This document shows, in pieces, positions 17,094 to 24,343 of a stretch of DNA of 64,000 bases (position 1 is its first letter; each line of letters starts with the position of its first letter). This DNA is from Chitinophagaceae bacterium (lineage in GTDB: Bacteria > Bacteroidota > Bacteroidia > Chitinophagales > Chitinophagaceae), in the NCBI GenBank assembly GCA_016787085.1, contig JAEUVJ010000023.1, positions 62,001 to 126,000 of the forward strand, given 5' to 3'. The translations under genes and the position numbers were made by a program. The notes below the pieces were generated by a model. The model saw nothing but the letters and a program-made list of their open reading frames with translations, was not told the DNA's origin and did not search any database.

Positions 17094-17948
17094 ATGAAAA
17101 AACTCATCGTACTTCTTAGTCTTTTTCCATTAGTTACCGGCGCACAGAACCTCTACCTTTCCGCAAGGCTGGGTATGGCCAATTACCAGGGCGACCTGAA
17201 AGCAAAATCGGTTTCCTTCAAGCAGTCAAAGCTGATGGGTTCGCTTGGCGCCCGGTATGATTTTTCCGAGCATATCTCCGCCCGCAGCTACCTGACCCTT
17301 ACTTCGCTGGCGGCCGATGATAAGAACGGGAATGCTTTTATGCAGGAGCGGAACCTCAGTTTCAGAACAAAGATCTTCGACTGGGAACTGACCGGCCAGT
17401 ACAGCCTGTTCAGTTTTAATAATAAATGGTGGTCACCTTATGTATTTGCAGGTATTGGTCTCTATCATTTCAAACCCTATACACAGGATGCGAACGGGAA
17501 CAAGGTGTTTTTGCAGCCACTGAGCACCGAAGGACAGGGGTTTATCCCGGGCAAAAAGAATTATAAACTCACGCAGTTCAGCATTCCCTTTGGCGTTGGC
17601 GCTGAATACTCCATGAATGAAGATATGAGGGTGGGGCTTGAATTCGGTTATCGTAAAATATTCAACGATTACTTAGATGATGTCAGCGCTACCTATGTGG
17701 ATGAAGCCGCTTTATTGGCCGCAAGGGGACAGACAGCGGTTGATCTTGCCTGGCGTGGTGATGAGAAGACCGGGGCGCCTTACCCCGCAGCAGGCACTAC
17801 CCGCGGCAATGATAAACTCAATGACGGCTACTTCTATATCGGCTTTACTTATTCCATCCGCCTGGTACTCGATAAATACAAAGACATTGCCGGTATCCCT
17901 TCCGGTAAGAAAGCCAAACGTTCTGGCTGCCCGGCTTCGAGATATTGA
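17094..17948 (+). CDS. DUF6089-type outer-membrane beta-barrel protein
   Basis: The 284-residue protein has a signal peptide ending near VTGAQ, the opening strand LYLSARLGMANYQGDL, and the family's late motif YVDEAALLAARG (about residues 203-214), followed by GDEKTGAPYP and a C-terminal KRSGCP. These are the recurring features of the DUF6089 barrels of Bacteroidota. Related proteins are thought to be OmpA-like outer-membrane proteins of unknown ligand. It follows its neighbour at 16230 after a terminator, so it is transcribed separately. Confidence 0.8.
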   Translation: MKKLIVLLSLFPLVTGAQNLYLSARLGMANYQGDLKAKSVSFKQSKLMGSLGARYDFSEHISARSYLTLTSLAADDKNGNAFMQERNLSFRTKIFDWELTGQYSLFSFNNKWWSPYVFAGIGLYHFKPYTQDANGNKVFLQPLSTEGQGFIPGKKNYKLTQFSIPFGVGAEYSMNEDMRVGLEFGYRKIFNDYLDDVSATYVDEAALLAARGQTAVDLAWRGDEKTGAPYPAAGTTRGNDKLNDGYFYIGFTYSIRLVLDKYKDIAGIPSGKKAKRSGCPASRY

Positions 17949-18150
17949 TGCCGAAATTGCCGTCAGACGGTACAACCACCCCGGCGCCGGATTGGCTTCA
18001 GGCAAAAAAATTCTGAAGAATAACCGGCTTCCTGTCTTTACCCTGTCGCATCCGCCCTTTTGAAAAGTCGTTATCCCTCCCCTTTTATTTCCATTTTATT
18101 TGTCAGTTTTGTATCCTCAACATTATTGATCACCATTCAACCTGTTTGTC

Positions 18151-18588
18151 ATGGAAAAACTGAACTTCACTATCACCATCAACGCCACCCCGGAGAAAGT
18201 ATGGAAAATACTATGGGATGACGCCACGTACCGGAAATGGACCGCTGCCTTTTCCGAAAGCTCCCATGCAAAGAGCGATTGGAAACAGGGAAGTAAAATA
18301 CTATTTCTCGACGGCGAAGGCCGCGGTATGGTCAGCCGCATTGCCGAAAGCCGGCCTAATGAGTATATGTCCTTTGAGCACCTGGGCGAAATAAGAGACG
18401 GCGTGGAAGATACCAGCAGCGAAAGGGTAAAGGGGTGGGCCGGATCACACGAGAACTACACCCTGAAAAAAATAAATGACCAGACAGAGCTGATTATTGA
18501 TATGGACATCAATGAAGAGTTCAAAGACATGTTTGCCAGTATATGGCCAAAGGCACTGGAGAATGTAAAGCAGTTGTCGGAGAACTGA
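18151..18588 (+). CDS. SRPBCC/AHSA1 domain protein
   Basis: The 145-residue protein is a single START-like domain: FTITINATPEKVWKILWDD opens the first strand and helix, FSESSHAKSDWKQGSKILF follows, and the C-terminal helix ends in WPKALENVKQLSE. The family (activator of Hsp90 ATPase homolog 1-like) binds hydrophobic ligands in a deep cavity; specific roles vary. No operon partner is evident. Confidence 0.85.
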   Translation: MEKLNFTITINATPEKVWKILWDDATYRKWTAAFSESSHAKSDWKQGSKILFLDGEGRGMVSRIAESRPNEYMSFEHLGEIRDGVEDTSSERVKGWAGSHENYTLKKINDQTELIIDMDINEEFKDMFASIWPKALENVKQLSEN

Positions 18589-18829
18589 CTGTGTTAAAGC
18601 GTTCGTTTAGCAGGCATAGACAACCACGCAGAAACAGGGGTGGCGATACGCTCTGCGGCCCTCCTTATCTCTGTGTATCTCTGGGGCCGGTTTGACTGCT
18701 GCATAAAAAATCTTCTGCATCGCAGCAATTATCACTACCTTTCTCAATGTAACTGTTTCCTGCCCGCCTTATTCATTTGTATATCCCGCCTTCTGATCGC
18801 TGCTATTTATTCATTAAAAACATTCACGT

Positions 18830-19375
18830 ATGAGAAAGATGTTTCTGTATTTCGTCCTGTCTGCATTTGTATGGTCCTGCAATGATGAGAAAACGGAACC
18901 CGCTGCCACCGATGCCGGCAGTACAACGGCCACCACGGCTACTGACCCCGCTGACCTGCCTTACAAAGCTTCTTACTCCAGCAGCTGGAGCACTGAGGTA
19001 TCTGATGCCGACCTGAAAATGGTGATGAACACCTATAAGGACTGGGCCGACGGCAATATGAGCGGCCTCGCCGCCGGTATGGCCGACAGCGTGAACGTTG
19101 AATTCGGTACCGGCGATCATTTCAGCGGCACCAATGCCGAACTGATGAAGCTCTGGAAGACCTACCGCGACAGCCTGAGCGCTGTGAAGATAGATATGGC
19201 CGGCTGGCACCGGATGTACTCTACCGACAAAAAGGAAGGCTATATCGTGACCTGGTATGATGAGTGGGATACCTACAAAGATGGCCGGGTGGATTCGGCC
19301 ACCTATCATGATATCAACCAGGTGAAGAACGGCAAGATCGTGTGGTATTCGCAATACAAGCGGAAGAAAAAATAA
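18830..19375 (+). CDS. NTF2-like lipoprotein
   Basis: The 181-residue protein has a lipoprotein signal with WSCNDEK at residues 15-21, a Thr/Ala-rich linker to about residue 42, and a cone-like SnoaL/NTF2-type domain (YKDWADGNM...ADSVNVEFG...GTNAELMKLWKTYRDS). The end is basic (KRKKK). It is a paralog of the lipoprotein at 27838-28377, with the same Cys-Asn-Asp-Glu lipobox start, Pro-Tyr-x-Ala-x-Tyr-Ser-Ser motif and Tyr-Ser-Thr-Asp-Lys-Lys segment. Ligand or enzymatic role is unknown. A terminator follows at once. Confidence 0.75.
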   Translation: MRKMFLYFVLSAFVWSCNDEKTEPAATDAGSTTATTATDPADLPYKASYSSSWSTEVSDADLKMVMNTYKDWADGNMSGLAAGMADSVNVEFGTGDHFSGTNAELMKLWKTYRDSLSAVKIDMAGWHRMYSTDKKEGYIVTWYDEWDTYKDGRVDSATYHDINQVKNGKIVWYSQYKRKKK

Positions 19376-19398
19376 GACATTCCATCATCCATTCATAG

Positions 19399-19420
19399 AG
19401 CCCCTTCGCAGGGGCTTTTT
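19399..19420 (+). terminator. Intrinsic terminator
   Basis: AGCCCC (19399-19404) pairs with GGGGCT (19411-19416) around TTCGCA, followed by TTTTTG. It ends the lipoprotein gene at 18830-19375. Confidence 0.8.
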
Positions 19421-19432
19421 GTTATTTGTCAT

Positions 19433-19575
19433 GCTGCCCGCCCCGACGAATGTCGTGGGAGCCCGCCAAAGCATGTCATCCTGCCCGCACTGTCGAAGTG
19501 TCGAAGGGTGCCTGCCCCGACGAATGTCGTGGGAGCTTGCCGAAGGATGCCTAAGCACGACATTCGGGGCAGCGG
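19433..19575. repeat. Cluster of dispersed REP-like repeats upstream of vsr
   Basis: Two direct copies of a unit with core CCCCGACGAATGTCGTGGGA lie at 19433-19474 and 19509-19549. A partial inverted copy with ACGACATTCGGGGC is at 19557-19570. Between the direct copies is a TGTCGAAGTGTCGAAGGGT unit that also occurs inside xdhC (5903-5938). Confidence 0.7.
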
Positions 19576-19604
19576 CCCGCTGTCTTTCTCATTATCTTCA
19601 CAGC

Positions 19605-20015
19605 ATGGCCGATGTGCATGACAAGAAGACCCGCAGTTATAATATGTCGCAGATACGGGCAACGGATACAAAGCCGGAACTGCTGGTCAGAAAATTCCTG
19701 CATGGCCACGGCTTCCGTTACAAACTGCACGATAAAACACTTCCCGGCAAGCCGGATATTGTATTGCCGAAGTATAAAACCGTAATCTTCGTACATGGCT
19801 GCTTCTGGCACGGACATAAAAACTGCAGGTACTTTGTCGTGCCTAAAACAAGAACCCAATGGTGGCTGGATAAGATCAGCCGCAATAAGGGCAATGATGA
19901 AAAGACGGTGAAGGCTTTGAAGAAAGGTGGATGGAAGATTATTACGGTATGGGAATGTCAACTGAAGCCTGCAAGAGCTGAGAAAACCCTTTCTTCTTTA
20001 TTAAGAAAGTTGTGA
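19605..20015 (+). CDS. vsr: Very short patch repair endonuclease Vsr
   Basis: The 136-residue protein from the ATG at 19605 follows Vsr over its length: MSQIRATDTKPE, LPGKPDIVLP with the catalytic Asp, IFVHGCFWHGH with the zinc and active-site residues, and the late GWKIITVWECQL. Vsr nicks 5' to the T of T:G mismatches produced by deamination of 5-methylcytosine. A longer frame begins at 19419 inside the repeat cluster and is not the real start. No cytosine methyltransferase gene is in the window, which is unusual since vsr generally sits beside one. Confidence 0.9.
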   Translation: MADVHDKKTRSYNMSQIRATDTKPELLVRKFLHGHGFRYKLHDKTLPGKPDIVLPKYKTVIFVHGCFWHGHKNCRYFVVPKTRTQWWLDKISRNKGNDEKTVKALKKGGWKIITVWECQLKPARAEKTLSSLLRKL

Positions 20016-20016
20016 T

Positions 20017-20676
20017 TTACTTTTTTTTCGTAGAAGTTTTTTCTTCTTTTTTTATCAGCTGCAAAAGCCTCGGAAGAAACTTGCTGAACCATACCGGAAG
20101 ATGTTTCTCAGGAGTATAAAAAAGAACATTCGAATTCCTGAGGTGTAATAAAACCTGGTGTTGAAAACTTTTTGACGTATCAACAACAAGCATTTCGTCG
20201 AATAGCCTGTAATTATTGTTAAGCATAACAAGGTTGCCATAAAAATTAGACTGGATTTCATACAAGGGAACATTATGCCCTCCATGCTTTGCCCTGTCAA
20301 TCACTCTCAGCTCAGAAAGGTCCGGATCCGCCAGGCCCATAAAAATCAGACTTACAGTATATCCCTTTTTCCTGAATTTCCTGGGAGTGTTCAGGGTCCG
20401 CTTATCCCTGAAGTGGCCTTCGTAGGCAAAATGATCATTCGCCTTTATGGCAGCGGCCATCTCTTGCTTAAATTGCTTTTGCACCCATTCATCAGCCGCT
20501 TTTCTGGCCTCCTTTATTGACCTGATCTGCAGAAGCAGCTCTTTCCTTTTTTGTAAAGCCAGTTTGTCCCCGTCAAAAACGGTATAATTCCTGTGAATAT
20601 TTTCAGGCAGATAAGTGTAGCCGACAGTTGATTTACCGGCGCCGTTAGGCCCTGTTATGATAAACAGAACCGGCAT
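20017..20676 (-). CDS. Zeta-toxin-like P-loop kinase
   Basis: The 219-residue protein has the Walker A GPNGAGKST at residues 8-16 and the segments FDGDKLAL and FAYEGHFRDKRTL that match the zeta-toxin domain, whose members phosphorylate UDP-GlcNAc or related small molecules. It ends with a basic Lys-rich tail. The 82-residue gene immediately upstream (3-base gap, same strand) is the likely partner and is in the position of an antitoxin. It converges on vsr, the stops being one base apart. Confidence 0.82.
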   Translation of the reverse strand: MPVLFIITGPNGAGKSTVGYTYLPENIHRNYTVFDGDKLALQKRKELLLQIRSIKEARKAADEWVQKQFKQEMAAAIKANDHFAYEGHFRDKRTLNTPRKFRKKGYTVSLIFMGLADPDLSELRVIDRAKHGGHNVPLYEIQSNFYGNLVMLNNNYRLFDEMLVVDTSKSFQHQVLLHLRNSNVLFYTPEKHLPVWFSKFLPRLLQLIKKEEKTSTKKK

Positions 20677-20679
20677 AGA

Positions 20680-20928
20680 TCATGCGATCTTCAGTTTTTT
20701 TCTCAGATTATCCGAGTCTTCCAATGAATATTCATATACAATCCGGAAATCCCGCTCTCTCGTTCCCGCCTCTGCAATTTTAATGATGCCATCCGGAAAC
20801 TCCAGAAAGCACTGATCAGAATCCAGCATATCGGAGTTAATCATAAAAGGAAGCCCCTTATGAAGTCTTGACTGGCGAAGTTTTTTTACAGCCCTGCGGG
20901 CAGATTGCTCCTTTTGTTTTGCTGTCAT
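20680..20928 (-). CDS. Small protein paired with the zeta-like kinase; candidate antitoxin
   Basis: The 82-residue product is basic at the N terminus (KEQSARRAVKKLRQSRL) and has a core beta-type segment (FPDGIIKIAEAG) followed by an acidic/basic C-terminal helix. It is read just before the zeta-like kinase on the same strand with only three bases between stop and start. I do not recognise the family; the antitoxin role is inferred from gene order and size, and it does not look like the three-helix epsilon antitoxin. Confidence 0.65.
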   Translation of the reverse strand: MTAKQKEQSARRAVKKLRQSRLHKGLPFMINSDMLDSDQCFLEFPDGIIKIAEAGTRERDFRIVYEYSLEDSDNLRKKLKIA

Positions 20929-21126
20929 GGGTAGTACTATTGCTCTCTTCTGGCAAAGCTATGAATTAACGGAGAAAGATTCAAGCGGGACTTTAGGAAG
21001 AAGGAAGGTTTCCTGAAACATACCGTTTTATTTCATGCTACCGGATAGTTTAAAATCGCCGCTGCCATACGATAGTGACCTAAAAGCAAATTTACTTTCG
21101 GGAACAGTAGATAAAATTGTCCTAAA

Positions 21127-21354
21127 ATGACTGATAAGAAAATTTACTCTTTGTGCGAAGCTGTTGCAGATGTTTCTTATATCGCGGCCAAAGAAAAATA
21201 TCGGACTGAAGATAGCAGGGAAATGATTGCTCAGTTCATTGAATTGGCCCGGGATTTTGAGTATATGCACAGGAATATAGAATGGGGAGTTAATTCGCCA
21301 CTTGAATATGTTGATTCGATCTATCACTTTACTATCTTTAAGATAAATCAATGA
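21127..21354 (+). CDS. Small hypothetical protein of the HNH cassette
   Basis: The 75-residue acidic protein is predicted mostly helical (SREMIAQFIELARDFEYMH). I recognise no family. It lies nine bases before the HNH nuclease gene on the same strand and shares its AT-rich composition, unlike the surrounding genes. The two probably form one transcribed cassette. Confidence 0.6.
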   Translation: MTDKKIYSLCEAVADVSYIAAKEKYRTEDSREMIAQFIELARDFEYMHRNIEWGVNSPLEYVDSIYHFTIFKINQ

Positions 21355-21362
21355 CGTAACAT

Positions 21363-22139
21363 ATGAAAGAGGGCCAAAAACTATGGACAAGAGATGAGTT
21401 TGTTTTGACGCTAAATCTTTATTTAAAACTCCCTTTTGGAAAACTTGATGCAAGAACACCAGAAGTAATTCACCTGGCATCAATTATTGGAAGAACTCCC
21501 GGTTCTGTTTCCATGCGACTCAACAATTTTGCAAGCGTTGATCCCTTTCACCTAAAAAGGGGTATAGCAGGTTTAGGCGGAGGCAAAAAACAAGTAAAGC
21601 CATACTGGGACGAGTTTATCAATAATAAAGATGAACTACTATTTGAAAGTGAAAAAATTTTAGCAGAAAAGGAGTACACAATAATCGAAACTAAATTTGA
21701 AGACGATTTAAGAGGAACAGAGCATTTGAAAGGGGAGAATAAGCTACGAGAAGTAATGACAAGAGTGAACCAGAATGTTTTTAGGCAGATAGTGTTGGCA
21801 AATTATGATAACAAGTGTGCAATCACAGGCATAGATATACCACATTTATTAGTCGCAAGTCACATAATCCCTTGGGCAAAAAATGAGCAAGAGCGATTAA
21901 ATCCAGAAAATGGAATTTGCCTTTCTCCATTATATGACCGTGCGTATGATAAAGGATATATTGGTATTAACAGAAAGTTTGAAGTTCTACTATCTACTGA
22001 ATTAAAAAAGAAACAAAAGAATGACTACTACTTGAAACATTTTGATTCTTTGAATGGCTTAAAGATAACGCAACCAAAAAAATATTTTCCAAAAAAAGAG
22101 TTTCTTGAATTTCATCTTGATAAAATATTCAGGAAATAG
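21363..22139 (+). CDS. HNH endonuclease (HNH_2 domain) with N-terminal recognition-like domain
   Basis: The 258-residue protein has an N-terminal module (residues 5-82: TRDEFVLTLNLYLKLPFGK, then GRTPGSVSMRLNNF), which looks like a DNA-contacting helical domain found on putative restriction nucleases. The C-terminal HNH_2 domain spans about 138-205, with C152, the SHIIP motif (166-170), N183 and LYDRAYD (190-196). The family cuts DNA; no methylase lies nearby, so modification-dependent or phage-directed cleavage are options, both inferred. Base use is clearly richer in A and T than its neighbours, suggesting recent transfer. Confidence 0.8.
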   Translation: MKEGQKLWTRDEFVLTLNLYLKLPFGKLDARTPEVIHLASIIGRTPGSVSMRLNNFASVDPFHLKRGIAGLGGGKKQVKPYWDEFINNKDELLFESEKILAEKEYTIIETKFEDDLRGTEHLKGENKLREVMTRVNQNVFRQIVLANYDNKCAITGIDIPHLLVASHIIPWAKNEQERLNPENGICLSPLYDRAYDKGYIGINRKFEVLLSTELKKKQKNDYYLKHFDSLNGLKITQPKKYFPKKEFLEFHLDKIFRK

Positions 22140-22875
22140 AATATTCCTGCCCAACAAAAGCGATTTTCTGAATAGTACAATTGTCAGCTATTAGCTTAGG
22201 AATGCCTTGAACAATTGACCAATGATTTTCGCAATAAAGAGTATATTAAGCCGAGTGCAGCCACTGCGCCTGTTTACATCGGATTACGGCACAAAGCGTC
22301 CCGCCGGGACGCCACTACCCTGTATCGGTTGGGGGTTGCCTATCAAATGTCCCGATGGGACATAGATCCTTCGTTCCGGAGGAACGCATCATAGGTTGTA
22401 TCAAAGATACCGGGATGTGGCAGCGTCCCGTAGGGACGCATGATGCTGTTGCCGGATAAATGCACCCAACCTGCCGACAGGCGTTCCTTCATTGACCTTG
22501 CTGAACCTTCGTCCGACGCCAAGGGCTCTTGCCAGCGGCAGTCTGCAGAGCAAAGCATTACTGCATTACAATAGAGAGGGAACAATTACAGAAACTGCCC
22601 GGCAAGCTGAGAAGAGTGTGCAGGCATTGATGAAGCTGTTCTTAGTTCCCGGGTGAACCCGTAACTATTATTTCCACCCCGATTATTTTCTTTCCCCTAT
22701 GAACTGCCTGTTTCTTTCATTGCATTGCTGCTCTTCATCAGCCAGTCGCAGATCGGCCCCGGCACATTACCATTGCAGGGTGCAGCTTTGGTGTGCCGCA
22801 TGTCTTTACGCCTGCCGATCCTAATGGTGTCTTGTCCTGAATAGTAAATTCCTTCATTGTTCAGTAATTTTAAAT
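22140..22875. other. Gene-free stretch with repeats between the HNH and RhuM-Fic genes
   Basis: No convincing gene is present. It holds four short palindromes (22296-22439), and a right-hand part (22697-22860) with a 68-codon minus-strand frame that I cannot assign. The inverted repeat TGTCCTGAA at 22833-22841 marks the left edge of the RhuM-Fic unit. Confidence 0.6.
22296..22439. repeat. Cluster of four GTCCC/GGGAC-type palindromes
   Basis: Perfect or near-perfect palindromes occur at 22296-22312 (GCGTCCCGCCGGGACGC), 22348-22362 (TGTCCCGATGGGACA), 22372-22386 (CGTTCCGGAGGAACG) and 22423-22439 (GCGTCCCGTAGGGACGC). They share one design and look like a REP array. Confidence 0.75.
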
Positions 22876-23859
22876 ATGAACCAGGTAGAGATATACCAGA
22901 CAAAGGATAAACAAACTCAAATTGAGGTGATTTTTGAAGAGGATACCGTTTGGCTTACCCAACAGCAGATGGCTGCTTTGTTTGGCCAGACAAAGCAAAA
23001 CGTAAGCTTGCACATCAATAATTGCTACAAAGAAAAAGAGCTTTCCAAAAAGGCAACTGTCAAGAAATCCTTGACAGTTCAAAAAGAGGGCAACCGAGTG
23101 ATTTCCAGAAAAATAGAATACTATGATCTCGACGTTATCATTTCCATTGGCTACCGGGTGAAATCCAAACGGGGTACCCAGTTCCGCCAATGGGCTACTC
23201 AGCGGCTGAAAGAACATTTGGTAAAGGGTTACACCATCAACGAAAAAAGACTGGCACAACTGGAACAGACAGTAAAACTGATTCAGCTAACAGGGCAAAC
23301 TACAGAATTGTCTGCAACCGAGGCAAAGGGTCTGCTCGAAATTATTACGAATTACACCCAGAGCTTTATTTTATTAAACCAGTTTGACAGCAACAATCTA
23401 CCGGAAGAAAAGCTGAATGAAAACATCACATACATAATTGAGTATAATGAAGCGTTGAAGGCAATCGTCGAGCTGAAGAAACAACTGATCAAAAAGAAAG
23501 AAGCATCCGGGTTTTTCGGCAATGAAAGAGACCGTGGTTTTGAAAGCTTGTTGAATTCTGTTGTACAAACTTTCGGCGGAGAATACCTGTATAAGAGCAT
23601 AGAAGAGCAAGCGGCACACCTGCTGTATTTTGTTATAAAGAACCATCCTTTCACCGACGGCAATAAACGTATTGGGGCTTTTCTGTTTGTGTGGTTCCTG
23701 GAAAAGAACAAACACCGGTTCAAAAAATCCGGTGAACTCAAGATTAATGATAATGCCCTGGTGGCATTGGCTTTGCTGATAGCGCAAAGTAACCCGGATG
23801 ATAAAGAGATAATGATTAAGCTGGTGATAAATCTTATTCGCAGCTAATAGTTCAGGACA
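22833..23859. repeat. Inverted repeats flanking the RhuM-Fic gene
   Basis: TGTCCTGAA (22833-22841) lies 35 bases before the start codon and its exact inverse TTCAGGACA (23851-23859) lies four bases after the stop. The same sequence makes up a hairpin at 24239-24261. The arrangement looks like the ends of a small movable or recombining cassette. Confidence 0.45.
22876..23847 (+). CDS. RhuM-family protein with C-terminal Fic/Doc domain
   Basis: The 323-residue protein has an N-terminal RhuM domain (residues 5-125) with VWLTQQQMAALFGQTKQNVS, a helix-turn-helix-like segment, and DLDVIISIGYRVKSKRGTQFRQWA, the family signature. The C-terminal half is a Fic/Doc domain with the motif HPFTDGNKRIG (residues 257-267), which keeps the catalytic His and the Asp and Asn for nucleotide binding. 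Fic/Doc enzymes AMPylate or phosphorylate targets such as EF-Tu. RhuM-Fic proteins are found in accessory islands. No antitoxin gene is adjacent, so inhibition could be internal; this is not shown. Confidence 0.85.
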   Translation: MNQVEIYQTKDKQTQIEVIFEEDTVWLTQQQMAALFGQTKQNVSLHINNCYKEKELSKKATVKKSLTVQKEGNRVISRKIEYYDLDVIISIGYRVKSKRGTQFRQWATQRLKEHLVKGYTINEKRLAQLEQTVKLIQLTGQTTELSATEAKGLLEIITNYTQSFILLNQFDSNNLPEEKLNENITYIIEYNEALKAIVELKKQLIKKKEASGFFGNERDRGFESLLNSVVQTFGGEYLYKSIEEQAAHLLYFVIKNHPFTDGNKRIGAFLFVWFLEKNKHRFKKSGELKINDNALVALALLIAQSNPDDKEIMIKLVINLIRS

Positions 23860-23885
23860 GTACTGTCATCGGTTGTAAAAATATC

Positions 23886-23951
23886 ACGCAGCGGCGCCAC
23901 GACGCAACGTTGAAAAGCTAATGTATTTGTTGCAACTTTGCGCCGCTGCGT
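23886..23951. repeat. Long inverted repeat after the RhuM-Fic gene
   Basis: ACGCAGCGGCGC (23886-23897) pairs exactly with GCGCCGCTGCGT (23940-23951) around a 42-base loop. It lacks a T-run on either side, so a simple terminator role is doubtful. Confidence 0.5.
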
Positions 23952-23960
23952 GAGATAACC

Positions 23961-24090
23961 AATATCCCTTCAACCTCTTTGCACTTCTGTCTTCAAACTT
24001 CGACCGCGGATGCAACACTCTTGGTTTCTCTTTTCCCAGTTTCAATGCTCTCTGTGTGGCACATACTAATTTCGGGTTAGTGCCGTGCCT
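23961..24090 (-). pseudogene. Degenerate copy of the 3' end of the tricorn-like protease gene
   Basis: The segment aligns without gaps at a constant 385-base offset to the last part of the protease gene (24346-24475), including the C-terminal motifs KEKPRVL and KFEDRSAK on the minus strand. It has many substitutions and no upstream coding region, so it is a remnant. Confidence 0.7.
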
Positions 24091-24191
24091 GATTTTGCCG
24101 TTCATAATGCACAAAAAGGGGTTGTAATGGTAAGACGCAACCCAAAAAACGCAAAAAATGGGTTACATTTCAGTGATATAACCCAAATAAG

Positions 24192-24224
24192 AACCAGATT
24201 GAGATATATCAGACAAAAGAAAAG
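24192..24224 (+). pseudogene. Remnant of a second RhuM gene 5' end
   Basis: The bases match the start of the RhuM-Fic gene (22878-22910) and would read NQIEIYQTKEK before a stop. No more of the gene follows. It lies just before the hairpin 24239-24261 made of the same repeat that flanks the intact gene. Confidence 0.6.
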
Positions 24225-24238
24225 TAAAGTGATAAAAA

Positions 24239-24261
24239 ATGTCCTGATGTTGTCAGGACAT
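24239..24261. repeat. Hairpin made of the RhuM-flanking inverted repeat
   Basis: ATGTCCTGA and TCAGGACAT (nine bases each, five-base loop) form a perfect hairpin. The arms contain the TGTCCTGA/TCAGGACA sequences that flank the intact gene at 22833 and 23851. Confidence 0.6.
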
Positions 24262-24343
24262 TCTCGTTTTATAAACAGTTTACTCCTTCCCTTTAGGGAA
24301 GGCGATCTAAGGAAAATTACAAACTACAGCCTGCGGGAAGGGT

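Noticed and set aside
18824..19354. 176-codon minus-strand frame
   Set aside because: It mirrors the lipoprotein gene at 18830-19375, which has signal peptide and paralog support.
22697..22903. 68-codon minus-strand frame before the RhuM-Fic gene
   Set aside because: No family match and no start context; it also overlaps the rhuM start. It may be a gene remnant, but that cannot be supported.
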